In this document: one piece after another, positions 55,171-64,000 of the stretch
Layout: each line of letters opens with the position of its first letter
Position numbering within the stretch: the stretch's first letter is position 1
Source: Isoetes taiwanensis
Taxonomy: Eukaryota; Streptophyta; Lycopodiopsida; Isoetales; Isoetaceae
NCBI GenBank assembly: GCA_021234155.1
Contig: JAJEKV010000054.1
Span: 6,483,042-6,547,041 of the forward strand
Length of the DNA stretch: 64,000 nt
Direction: 5' to 3'
The notes under the pieces: generated by a model
Database searches by the model: none
Seen by the model: the letters and a program-made list of their open reading frames with translations, nothing else
Told to the model about the DNA's origin: nothing
Made by a program: the position numbers and the translations under genes

Positions 55171-55792
55171 GTCTTTCTTCTATTTTCTCTCTCTTCTCTC
55201 TCCTTCCTGTTTCTCCCATCTGTATTCTCTCTCTCTCCTCTCTCTTCTGCTCTCTCCTCTCTCTATCTCCTCCCCTCTCTCTCATCCCTCATCTCTCTCC
55301 TCTCTCTATTCTCTCCTCTCTCTCTCTTCTCTCCCTCTCTTCTCTCTCCTCTCTCTCTCTCTCTATATTCTCTCTCCTCTCTCTTCTCCTTCTTCTCCCC
55401 TTTCTCTCTCTTCTCTTCCCCTTCTCTCTCTTCTCCCTGTCTCTCCTCTCTCTTCTGTCCCCCCTCTCTCTTTTCTCCCCTCTTTCTTTTCTCTCTCCTC
55501 TCTCCCTCCTCTCTCTCTTCTCCCTCTCTCTCCTCTCTCTTCTCTCTCCCCCTTTTTTCCTTTCCTCTCTCTCTCTCTCTCTCTCTATTTCTCCCCTCTC
55601 TCTCTATATCTTTCTCTCTCTTTTCTATTCCTCTCTCTCTTCTTCCTCCTCTCTCTTCTCTCTCCTCTCTCTCTCCTCTCTCTTCCCTCTCTCTCTCCTC
55701 TCTCTCTCTCTTCTCCCTCCTCCCTCTTCTCTCTCCTCTCTCTCTCCCATCTCTCTCCTCCTCTGTCTTTCCCTTTTCTCTCTCTAGCTTTA
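55166..55792. repeat. Pyrimidine (CT) tract 1
   Basis: About 630 bp almost without purines on the plus strand, made of TCTCTC, CTCCTC and TTCTCC variants. Sparse landmarks such as CTATTTCTCCCC and CTCTATATC recur. Large Ser/Leu/Phe open frames across this region are artefacts of composition. The tract ends at a heat-shock-element array. Confidence 0.95.
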
Positions 55793-55810
55793 TTCTAGAA
55801 CATTCTAGAA
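55793..55810. promoter_or_regulatory. Perfect four-unit heat-shock element 1
   Basis: TTCTAGAACATTCTAGAA is four alternating nGAAn/nTTCn units with 2-bp spacing, the ideal binding site for heat-shock factor trimers. It is preceded by TCTCTCTAGCTTTA. Whether it is used is unknown; no coding region starts nearby. Confidence 0.6.
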
Positions 55811-55814
55811 GGTT

Positions 55815-56559
55815 ATCTCTCTCTCCTCTCTTCTCTCTCTGTCTTTCTCCCCCCCCCTTTCTCTCTTCTCTCTCCTCTCTCCTCCCTCTCTTTCTCCTCT
55901 CGCTCTCCTCTCTTCTGTCTCTCTTCCCTCTCTTCTCTCTCTCCTCTCTCTCTCTCTCTCCCCTCTTTTCCTTCACTCTCTCCTATCTCTCTCCTCTCTC
56001 TTTATTTCTCCCCCCTCTCCCTATCTCTCTCTCTCTCTTCTCTCTGCTCTCTCTCTTCTCTCTCTCCCCTCTCCCTCTATCTCTCTTCTCTCTCCTCTCT
56101 CTTCTTTCTCTCTCCTCTCTCTCTCTCTCTCTCCTCTCTCCTCTCTTTCTCTCTCCTCTCTCTTCTCTTCTCTTTGTCTTTTCCCCCCTCTCTGTCTCTC
56201 TCTCTCTCCCCCTTTTCTCTCTCCTATCTCTCTCCTCTCTCTCTCTTTTCTCCCCTCTCTCTCTATCTTTCTCCCTCTTTTCTATTTCTCTCTCCTCTCT
56301 CTCTATTTCTTCCTCTCTCTCTCTTTCAGCTCTCCTCTCTCTCTCCTCTCTCCTTTCTCCTCTTTTCCTTCACTCTCTCCTATCTCTCTCCTCTCTCTTT
56401 ATTTCTCCCCCCTCTCCCTATCTCTCTCTCTCTTCTCTCTTCTCTCTCTCTTCTCTCTCTCCCCTCTCCCTCTATCTCTCTTCTCTCTCCTCTCTTTCTC
56501 TCTCCTCTCTCTCTCTCTCCTCTCTTTCTCTCTTCTCTCTCTCTTCTCTTTGTCTTTTT

Positions 56560-56593
<34 letters not shown>

Positions 56594-56847
56594 CCCCTTT
56601 CTCTCCTCTCTCTCTATTTCTCCCCTCTCTCTCTATCTTTCTCCCTCTTTTCTATTTCTGTCTCCTCTCTCTCTATTTCTTTCCCCTCTCTCTCTTTCAG
56701 CTCTCCTCTCTCTCCTCTCTCTTCTTTCCACCCCCTCTCTCTCTTCTATCTCATCCCTCTCTCTCTCTCCTCTCTCCTCTCTCCTCTCTCCTCTCTCTCT
56801 CCCATCTCTCTCTCCCTCTGTCTTTCCCTCTTCTCTCTCTAGCTTTC
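55815..56847. repeat. Pyrimidine (CT) tract 2
   Basis: About 1 kb with internal higher-order repetition. CCTTCACTCTCTCCTATCTC with CTCTTTATTTCTCCCCCC occurs at about 55,971 and 56,369, roughly 400 bp apart, and TCTTTCAGCTCTCCTCTC occurs at about 56,323 and 56,694. The tract again ends at a heat-shock-element array. Confidence 0.95.
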
Positions 56848-56865
56848 TTCTAGAACATTCTAGAA
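56848..56865. promoter_or_regulatory. Perfect four-unit heat-shock element 2
   Basis: Identical 18-mer to the one at 55,793, in the same context (CTCTCTAGCTTTCTTCTAGA), 1,055 bp away. About 100 bp downstream is the tRNA-like head of LINE copy E. Confidence 0.6.
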
Positions 56866-56931
56866 GGAATTTTTAACATCAAGGCTTTTAATTAACCAAA
56901 GGAATTTCCATTGCCCCAACCTTAACTAAAT

Positions 56932-58224
56932 ATGAGCTTCTTATTCTTTCAAGAAAAGACTGGTTGGTCTAGTGGTAAGGATGGGGGGTTTGGGGGGCAA
57001 GGTCCAGGGTTCAAATCCCCCACACAACCAAAAAATTTTGAAATAGGAGGTCGTGAAATACAGACTCACGGACGCCAAGTGCGCAAGCTTTATCATGTAT
57101 CTGGTATTTCTGATATGGAAGAGATCACATATCTCTCTGTTGGTGAATATGAGTTCACTCCCGATGATTTGGAACAAGGTTTGAGTAAGCTTGCAAATGG
57201 TAAGGCAGCTGATGCACAGGGGTTGGTTGCAGAGATGTTCAAATGGGCTGGAGGTCTAACCCATGCAATGTTGTTGAAGCTAGTAAATGCAGCTTTAAAA
57301 GAGGGCTTTCCTCATTCGTGGCAAGTCAACAGAGTTATCCCATTATACAAGGCAGGAGACGATAAGGATCCAGGTAATTATAGAATGATTATGATCTGCA
57401 GTTTTTTTGCAAAACTTGTAGCTACAATGCTAAACTCTAAGATTAGTATGTGGGCGGAAGGGAATGGAGTTAGGGCCATGGGGCAAGCAGGATTTAGACT
57501 TGAGCGGTCTACCATAGATCATTTGATAACTCTGCGTGCCATGATAGACTCAGTTATTGGCAAAAAAAGGCCTTTATATGCTCTTTTTGTAGATTATGCT
57601 AAAGCCTTTGACATAGTAAATAGACATACTCTTTGGCAAAGAATGGAGCTAATTGGGGTTCCAATGGAGTTAAGACAGGCGGTGAAGATATTATATGAGA
57701 AAGTCTTGGTGCAACTTTCTCCCCCTTATGTCAATGAATGTGAAGATGTTGTGGTGAGTAACATTGGAGTCAAGCAGGGTTGCCCCTTATCTCCTACATT
57801 GTTTGGGCTATTTATCGATGAGCTAGAAAACTGGATGATGGAACATGGAGGGGATGGAACATTGTTAAATGGCTATATGATATTGCTTTTGCTTTATGCA
57901 GATGACGTAGTCATCCTATCTCGTCGATATGAGGGGATCACGAAACATTTGGATGCCCTCGCGCATTTTTGTGATAGCAAAGGGATGCAAGTGAATTTAG
58001 CAAAAACAAAATTGATAGTCTTTGGCGCTAATAAGATAGAACATCTGGCGTTTTATTATAAGGGCATGTCAGTGGAGTTGGTAAATTCGTATAAATATTT
58101 GGGAGTGGAAGTTGACAAGAGCCCTAGCTGGAATATGGCTATAGAGCCGCGAGTGAATCACGGGCTGAAAGCCTTATATAGCATACAGCGTCGAAGTGGT
58201 AAAAGCGGAAATTTGGAATTTTAA
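56932..58224 (+). pseudogene. LINE copy E reverse transcriptase frame
   Basis: A 430-codon open frame. The first roughly 40 residues translate the tRNA-like sequence and are not part of the original protein. RT motifs in order: LANGKAADAQGLVAEMFKWA, VNRVIPLYKAGDDKDPGNYR, GQAGFRLERSTIDHLITL, YALFVDYAKAFDIVNR (catalytic D), VSNIGVKQGCPLSPTLFGLF, LLLLYADDVVIL (YADD) and CDSKGMQVNLAKTKLIVFGA. A frameshift or stop at 58,222-58,224 ends it, and the connection region continues in other frames to about 59,125. Confidence 0.85.
56962..57030 (+). ncRNA. tRNA-like (SINE-head-like) sequence with pol III boxes
   Basis: GGTTGGTCTAGTGGTAAGG contains a good A box (TGGTCTAGTGG, 56,965-56,975). GGTTCAAATCC at 57,008-57,018 is a perfect B box, 32 bp downstream. 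The 5' GGTTG can pair with CAACC before the final A. The T-stem and anticodon arm are poorly paired (G-rich), so it is not a functional tRNA gene. It is a degenerate tRNA or a tRNA-derived SINE head. The same left part (CAAGAAA...TTGGCCTAGTGG) recurs at 59,618-59,648. Confidence 0.65.
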
Positions 58225-59187
58225 CATGAAAAGATGTTATATAAGGCGCTTGTCTTGTGGTATTGCTATATGGATGTGATGGGGGCCAGGCTTGGTGGCG
58301 GACACATGGAAAAAGGTGGAGAAAGTGCAAAAAGTTTTTGAAAACGAGAATTGGGTACAAAAGCACCAAACTCAGTATATGATATCTTTCTTTGGTAGAA
58401 TGTGGTATGTTACTGTTGAAGCCGAGAAGCTTTGTGTAAGTTACTCACGTATCTTTATAAGATACAATTTGAAAGGGCTGATGATAGTTTGCCACGTTTG
58501 GCAATAGAGGAGACAAGAGGGAAGGGTTGGTATGCCGATGTGGAGGAATGGATGTGGAAGTGGGGGCTAAATATGCAGGATTTGTATATACATCATAAAG
58601 ATATCAGGGGTGGGTTCTGAGAACATGTTACTAGGAAGAATTGGAGAGTTCGAAATAAAGAAAGAGTTCTCCGAAGCCCTGATATATTAACCCGAGAACT
58701 CAAGAGGCCAAGTATCACGAGAGAAGGTATTTCTTTGAAACTTAGACACTCCATTAGCGAGAATCCAGGCTTTAGTTCATTTTGGGTTTGGGGTGGAAGT
58801 TTGTAGATGGGGAGATATTCCGCATGAAATGAGGCTTTGCAAGAATTGTAATATGCAGGAAGTGGAAGACGAGCAACATGTGCTCTTAAGATGCCCAGCT
58901 TATGTGGAGATCCGAAACAGGTACAATATCTCGGTGTCAGCTCTACTGGAGTTTTTTAATTTGGAAGGTAAACTTATTGGAAAATTCATAGGAGATGTCC
59001 TGAATGTAAGAGAACAAATTAGCCATAATTCATTGATGAGAGAAGATTTGGGAGAAGAGACTAATGCATTATTGTCTGAAGATGCATTAGATGATATTTT
59101 CTATAATGTTGAATGTACTTGTTGAATGTCTCATAGACCTGGTGGTCTGCAGACGTGAATAAAAAACATTTCATTTCATTTCATTTC
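57031..59187 (+). mobile_element. LINE copy E (family 2), 5'-truncated, (ATTTC)n tail
   Basis: It begins within the region before the RT fingers, directly after the tRNA-like sequence. It runs through a nearly open RT, then a frame-broken connection, a Cys/His region (LCKNCNMQEVEDEQHVLLRC, 58,834-58,893) and a short 3' UTR with the hairpin AGACC-TGGT-GGTCT (59,135-59,148). It ends in four CATTT units (59,167-59,187). A pentanucleotide tail and not poly(A) separates it from plant L1. Confidence 0.85.
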
Positions 59188-59572
59188 CCCCCTCTTTCTC
59201 TCTTCTCTCTCTCCCTTTTTTTCCTTCTCTCTCTCCTATCTCTGTCCTCTCTCTCTATCTCTCCCCTCTCTCTCTATCTTTCTCTCTCTTTCCTATTCCT
59301 CTCTCTCTCTCTTCTCCCTCCTCTCTCTTCTCTCTCCTCTCTCTTCCCTCTCTCCTTTCTTTCCTCTCTCTTCTTTCCCCTGTCTCTCTCTCAGCTCTCC
59401 TCTCTCTTTTCTCTCTCCCATGTCTCTTTCCCCTTTCTCTCTCTCTCCCCCATGTCTCTTCCCTCTCTCTTCTCTCTCTCTCTCTCCTCTCTCTCTCTTC
59501 TATCTCCTCCCTCTCTCTCTCCTCTCTCCTCTCTCCTCTCTCTCTCTCTCTCCTTCTCTCTCTTCTCTCTCT
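59188..59572. repeat. Pyrimidine (CT) tract 3, following the tail of LINE copy E
   Basis: It starts exactly at the end of the ATTTC tail. Its first ~230 bp align with the tract that follows LINE copy G at 63,744 (TCTTTCTCTCTTCTCTCTC, then TTTTTTTCCTTCTCTCTCTC and CTATCTCTGTCCTCTC). Confidence 0.92.
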
Positions 59573-59645
59573 TGAATTATTTGGCCCTCACCCTTAACTA
59601 CATGTGAACTCCCATTTTTTTCAAGAAATCAATGCTTGGCCTAGT
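59573..59645 (+). other. Partial copy of the tRNA-like head between two CT tracts
   Basis: ACCCTTAACTACATGTGAACTC, then TTTTTTCAAGAAAT and GCTTGGCCTAGTGGTC, matches 56,919-56,976 (AACCTTAACTAAATATGAGC, TTTCAAGAAAAG, GTTGGTCTAGTGGTA). It stops just after the A box, where CT tract 4 begins. Confidence 0.7.
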
Positions 59646-60073
59646 GGTCTCCTATCTCTTCCTTCTCCCCTTTCTCTTTTCTCTCCCCTCTCTCTTATCT
59701 CTCTTCTTTCCCCTCTCTCTCCCCTCTCTCTTCTCTCTCCTCCTGCTCTCCTCTCTCTCTCCTCCCTCCTCTCTTTCCCTCTCCTCTCTCTTTCTCTTCT
59801 CTCTCTTCTCTCTCCCCTCTCCCTCTGTCTCTCTTCTCTCTCCTCTCTCCTCTCTCTTCTTTCCGTCTCCTCTTTTCTCTCTCTCTCTCCTCTCTCCTCT
59901 CTTTCTCTCTCCTCCCTCTTCTCTTCTCTTTGTCTTTACCCTCTCCCTCTTTTTTCTCCCCCCCTCTCTCTCTCCCTCTCCCTCTCCCCCCTTTCTCTCT
60001 TCTCTCTCTCCCCTTTTTTCCTTCCCTCTCTCCTATCTCTCTCCTCTCTCTTTATTTCTCCCCTCTCTCTTTA

Positions 60074-60110
<37 letters not shown>

Positions 60111-60246
60111 CCCTCTCCCTCTATCTTTCTTCTCTCTCCTCTCTCTTCTTTCTCTCTCCTCTCCTCTCTCTCTCCTCTCTCCCCTCTTTCTCTCTCCTCT
60201 CTCTCCTCTTCTCTTTGTCTTTACCCTCTCCCTCTCTCTCCCTCTA
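59646..60246. repeat. Pyrimidine (CT) tract 4
   Basis: About 600 bp. It contains CCTATCTCTCTCCTCTCTCT and TTATTTCTCCCC as in tract 2, and a repeated TCTTTGTCTTTACCCTCTCC (59,930 and 60,215). Confidence 0.93.
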
Positions 60247-63223
60247 GATGTTGCAGCAGTTGTTTTGTCTCCTTGAGAAAGATGAAGGGATTCTTAGTGT
60301 AATAGTTGTTTGATCGTCTTGTAGAGGCAAAGAGGCATTTAAGCGAGCAAGGGGGAAGATGGCGAGATTAAAGAAAAGAATATTTTGCACTCACGAGAAA
60401 TCAAAAGAAAAAGTATGTATATCGAGAGGCTCGGAGGAGCTGATCCAGGTGACACCTATAGCGGATCCCAAAAATTCAGGAATGAGCTTAAGCCTAAGAT
60501 GAAGCAGGGAGACCCACACGGAAACCATGGCTTTATTAAGCCAAGTGCGTAAAAATTTGTATCACATCTCTTGGAGAATAATGTCGGTAATATTGACTTA
60601 CGGGATGTAATTTGGTGCTTTGATTTGGAAGACTTAGAAGAAAGGGTTAAGTCATCTTGCCAGCGGGGAAGCGGGTGATTCAATTGGGCTGGTAAGCTGA
60701 AATGTTCAAATGGGCGGGTAACTCAATACATCTTTGCATTGTTGTCATTATTTAACAATGTTTTCATAAAGGGTTTCCTCGCATTCTTGGCGGTGAGCGA
60801 GTTATCCCCTTGCATAAAATTTGGAGATGAGAATGATCCCCAAAATTAACGAATGATTACGGTTAGTAGTTTATATGCCAAATTATTTGCTGCTATGTTG
60901 AATTGTAAATTGAGCACAGGCTGAAAAACATAATGTTAGAGCCCTTTGGACGAGGCGGGCTTTAGACCAAAAAGATCTCTGATTGATCATTTGGTTACTT
61001 TGCGAGCTATGGTTGACTTCGGTTAAGGTAAGAAAAAACCCTTTATGCTCTTTTTGTTGATTATGCTAAGGCATTTGACACGGTATCTCGTAGTAATTTG
61101 TGGGAGAGGATGGAGGCCCTAGGGGGTACCAATTGAGCTTAGACATGCATTGAAGATACTTTATGATAAAGTTTTGGTACAACTATCACCCCTACATTGA
61201 GCAATGATAAGGATGTGGTAGAAAGTAATATTGGGTGAAGCAAGGGGTGCCCATTGTCGCCCACACTATTTGGCCTATTCATAGACCAATTAGGGCTTGG
61301 ATGTCCGAATATGGCGGGGAGGGACCCCATTGTTTAGATGCATGGTTACATTTGCTCTTATATCTTTGATGATGTTGTTCTTCTTTCCGTCATTATAGGT
61401 AATTTGAGATCTCCTTTTTGTCCCCATAAGAATCCTCCAATAGAATGAGTACTCTACATCAAAAGCGCAATTAATGCGGCATTAACAACTTCATTCTTTG
61501 TCGTTTTTCCTATAACTTTTGATCTACTCATGAAAAAATCTTTTGCGTTTGTTGCATTAGATGGAGAATGAAAAGATCTTTCAAGTGATATATGGTTATG
61601 ATGTATTTCAATACAAAGCCATATGTGTTAACCAAAAAAAAAATATGGTTTTTGCTCTTTTCTTATATATTTACATCCCAAAAGATATAACAATGGGTTG
61701 TCATTAGAAAGATCTTGAGGAGGCGAATCCATTGCCACAAATAGTGTTCAAATCGGAGTTTTTGATTAAAAGTTATAGTAGAAAAATGACCTTTGCAAAA
61801 AGTTAGTTAGAAGCTGCATTAATTCTGCTTTGCCACATATCTTTGGAATAAAATACTTTGGAGCTCTTCTCTCATTGGGCCGGTTTAAAAAGCGATGTGG
61901 CTTTTAAGCATCCCTTAATGGGACAAAATGAGATCTCAAATTACCTCTAATGTCGGTGGAAGGCATCGAGGAAGCATTTAGATCTTATTTGGCACATTTA
62001 CGTGAGCAGAAAAGTATGAGGGTAAATATGTCAAAGACTAAGATGATGGTATTTGGGACAAATAAAGTAGATCATCTTAAATTCCTCTATCATGGAGAAC
62101 ACAGTAGAAATTGTCACCTCATATAAGTATCTAGGGATACATGTGGACAAAGGGGCATATTTGGAACTTCTTTGTTGAGCATAGAGTAAATGGAGCTGAA
62201 AGCACTATATAGCATGCGGCGTAAAAGTGGAAAAGAAATATGGGACTTTGCACAGGCGTACATTATATCAGTCTTTGGTCCAAAGCGGTTTTGCTCTATG
62301 GGTGTGAAGTATGGGGTAGGGATTATCTGTAGAATCTGGAAAAGGTTGAAAGTCTGAGAAGAAGTTCTTGAAACGAATTGGGTACTAAAGCTCAAACTCC
62401 ATATGATATCTTTGCTTGTAGAGTGTGGCATGATGCCACTAAATTTTGAAGCCCTATCTTGAGCAGCTTACATATCTCTCTAAGTTGCTATTTGATATGC
62501 GAGGAAGATAGCTTACCAAGGCTAGCATTAGAAGAAACAAGAGACAAGGGATGGTACTTTCGGATATTAGGGAATGGATGAGGAAGTGGGGGATGGACAT
62601 TCATGGTATGCGTGAGAATAAGGGCAATCTAAGAGAGTGGGTGCATGAGCACCTCATTAGAAGAAAATTTGGAGAGTCAGGAGATAAAAAAACATTTCTA
62701 TAGGCGGTATATAAATCCCACTCTCCAAGAGGCCAAATACCTCAAGGAAGGTGTGTCTTTTGGCTTGGGCGGATGATAAGCGAGGATGCGGCTTAGCTCC
62801 CATAGGCTTGGGGTTGAAGTAGGGCGTTGGAGTAATATTCCCATGAATTGAGATTTTTGCAAAGTATGCAATATGGGAGAAGTAGAAGATGAATTACATG
62901 TCATCGTAAAGGTGCCCGTCATACTCGGGGATTGAGATAAATGCAATTATCCATTCAAACTCCTTCTTTGGAATTCTTTGATATGCACGGACATCACATT
63001 GGGAAATACTTGAAGGAAATATTGATCTGAGAGAAGCGGTTAATGAGTATTAAAGATTGTAATGTTATACATGATGAGAGATGGGAAGAGTCTAATGCAT
63101 TCTTGTCGGAAGATGCATTAGAGGGATATCTTTATAACGTTGAATATGTACATTGATGCGTCTCATAGACACGGTGGTCTCTGAGGGGTGTAATAAATAC
63201 AACATTTCATTTCATTTCATTTC
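60247..63223 (+). mobile_element. LINE copy F (family 2), longer but heavily decayed
   Basis: It aligns with copy E along its length: LSQVRK.LYHIS near 60,534, EMFKWAG near 60,699, TMLFLLIMLRHLT in place of YALFVDYAKAF (61,034-61,080), a degraded YADD at about 61,360 and a YKYLG equivalent at 62,125. The hairpin AGAC..GGTGGTCT is at 63,159-63,181 and the (ATTTC)n tail at 63,203-63,223. Many small indels destroy every frame. A 561-bp MITE is inserted at 61,391. Its 5' part (60,247-60,500) extends beyond copy E. Confidence 0.8.
61391..61951. mobile_element. 561-bp MITE inserted in LINE copy F
   Basis: Terminal inverted repeats of about 33 bp: CATTATAGGTAATTTGAGAT at the left and its complement ATCTCAAATTACCTCTAATG at the right, continuing inward through CTC(C/A)TTTTTGTCCC with one indel. 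It interrupts the LINE just after the catalytic region, since the sequence on both sides (DVVLLSV / SVGGIEEAFRSYL) belongs to one frame region. No coding capacity. The target duplication is not clear, so the superfamily is open. Confidence 0.75.
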
Positions 63224-63633
63224 TCTTTCTCTCTCTCTGTCTCCCCTTTCTCTCTCTCCTATCTCTCTCCTCTCCCTCTATTTCTCCTCTCTCTCTCTAT
63301 CTCTCTCTCTCTTCTCTCTCTCTCTCTCTCTCTCTTCCCCCCTCTCTCTTCTCTCTCTTCTCCCTCTCCCCTCTCTCCCCCCTCTCCTCTCTCTCCTTTC
63401 CCGTCTCTCTCTTTCAGCTCTCCTCTCTCTCTTCTCTATTTCTCTCTCTCTCGTCTCCTCTCTCTTCTCTCTCCTCTCTCTTCCCTCTCCCCTTTCTCTC
63501 TCCTCTCTCTTCTCTCTCCTCCCTGCTCTCCTCTCTTTCTTTCTCCTCTCTCTTTGTCTCTCTCTCTCCCCTCTCCCTCTGTCTCTCTTCTCTCTCCGCT
63601 CTCTTTTTTCTCTCTCTCTCTCTCTCTCTCTCA
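63224..63633. repeat. Pyrimidine (CT) tract 5, following the tail of LINE copy F
   Basis: About 410 bp, starting directly at the end of the ATTTC tail and ending at the fragment of LINE copy G. Confidence 0.93.
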
Positions 63634-63640
63634 TGATAAA

Positions 63641-63743
63641 AGATGCATTAGATGATATTTTCTATAATGTTGAATGTACTTGTTGAACGTCTCATAGACC
63701 TGGTGGTCTGCAGACGTGAATAAAAAACATTTCATTTCATTTC
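63641..63743 (+). mobile_element. LINE copy G (family 2), last 103 bp only
   Basis: Nearly identical to 59,083-59,187 of copy E, from GATGCATTAGATGATATTTT through the hairpin AGACC-TGGT-GGTCT to the CATTT tail (three units, not four; one T-to-C change in the UTR). It is flanked on both sides by CT tracts. Confidence 0.88.
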
Positions 63744-64000
63744 TCTCTCTCTCCCCTCTTTCTCTCTTCTCTCTCTCCCTTTTTTTCCTTCTCTCTCTCC
63801 TATCTCTGTCCTCTCTCTCTATCTCTGTCCTCTCTCTCTATCTCTCCCCTCTCTCTCTATCTTTCTCTCTATTTTCTATTCCTCTCTCTCTCTCTCTTCT
63901 CCCTCCTCTCTTCTCTCTCCTCTCTCTTCCCTCTCTCCTTTCTTTCCTCTCTCTTCTTTCCCCTCTCTCTCTCTCAGCTCTCCTCTCTCTCTTCTCTCTC
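63744..64000. repeat. Pyrimidine (CT) tract 6, running off the window
   Basis: It aligns with CT tract 3 almost base for base, apart from an extra CTCTGTCCTCTCTCTAT unit, and continues past the window edge. Confidence 0.93.

Noticed and set aside
54905-56853. Open frames of 297 and 625 codons through the CT tracts (and similar ones at 59.2-60.3 and 63.2-63.7 kb)
   Set aside because: They are Ser/Leu/Phe/Pro translations of pyrimidine repeats, open in several frames at once and in Arg/Glu on the other strand. This is low-complexity composition and not a gene.
56962-57030. A functional tRNA gene
   Set aside because: The A and B boxes are good, but the T-stem has mismatches, the anticodon arm is a G-run, and only about five acceptor pairs form. 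Called tRNA-like only.

Overview
The window is nuclear DNA of a land plant with a very high transposon load. The one recognisable host gene is L-galactono-1,4-lactone dehydrogenase (GLDH), the last enzyme of plant ascorbate synthesis. It sits on the minus strand at 6.2-9.5 kb and has six spliced exons. A seed-free plant (fern or lycophyte) or a gymnosperm would fit the diversity of old nested transposons and the non-L1 LINEs, but I cannot name the species.

Layout. 1-6.2 kb has no gene I can support, only short repeats and the trace of a minus-strand copia primer-binding site. 6.2-9.5 kb is GLDH, with an apparent one-base frameshift in exon 5. 9.75-12.8 kb holds two copies, in opposite orientation, of one LINE family (3' stem-loop, pentanucleotide tail). 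13.1-20.7 kb is a 7.6-kb DNA transposon bounded by imperfect ~75-80 bp inverted repeats and a 10-bp repeated target. It carries a large spliced gene with a finger-like N-terminus and an RNase-H-like transposase core that I cannot assign to a named superfamily; this is the most interesting object here. 20.7-24.2 kb is non-coding apart from a broken acidic minus-strand gene. 24.3-26.1 and 37.2-37.8 kb are the two halves of a DUF8039/DUF7869-like transposon pseudogene, split by an 11.05-kb Ty3 LTR retrotransposon (26,136-37,185) with an exact 5-bp target duplication (GGAAG). 37.8-42.7 kb is non-coding except for one unassigned ORF and a (GAAAAA)n tract. 42.7-43.2 kb has two more LINE 3' ends. 43.7-47.85 kb is a 5'-truncated copia element, interrupted by a 1.7-kb poly(A)-tailed non-coding retroinsertion. 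47.9-48.9 kb is an L1-type RT remnant. 49.97-50.49 kb is a telo-box minisatellite. 51.5-55.0 kb is a deletion-derivative Helitron on the minus strand. 55-64 kb is a composite landscape of pyrimidine tracts, two perfect heat-shock-element arrays, a tRNA-like pol III head and three copies of a second LINE family with (ATTTC)n tails, one of them carrying a MITE.

How the parts relate. Most elements are nested, so relative ages can be read: the DUF7869-like gene is older than the Ty3 element, the copia element is older than its poly(A) insert, and one LINE copy is older than the 561-bp MITE. None of the transposon genes looks fully intact. The best preserved are the core of the 7.6-kb transposon gene (15,343-18,604) and the copia RT/RNase H ORF. 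Splice sites were inferred by eye from GT/AG and from protein continuity. Family names rest on recognised motifs, not on searches.
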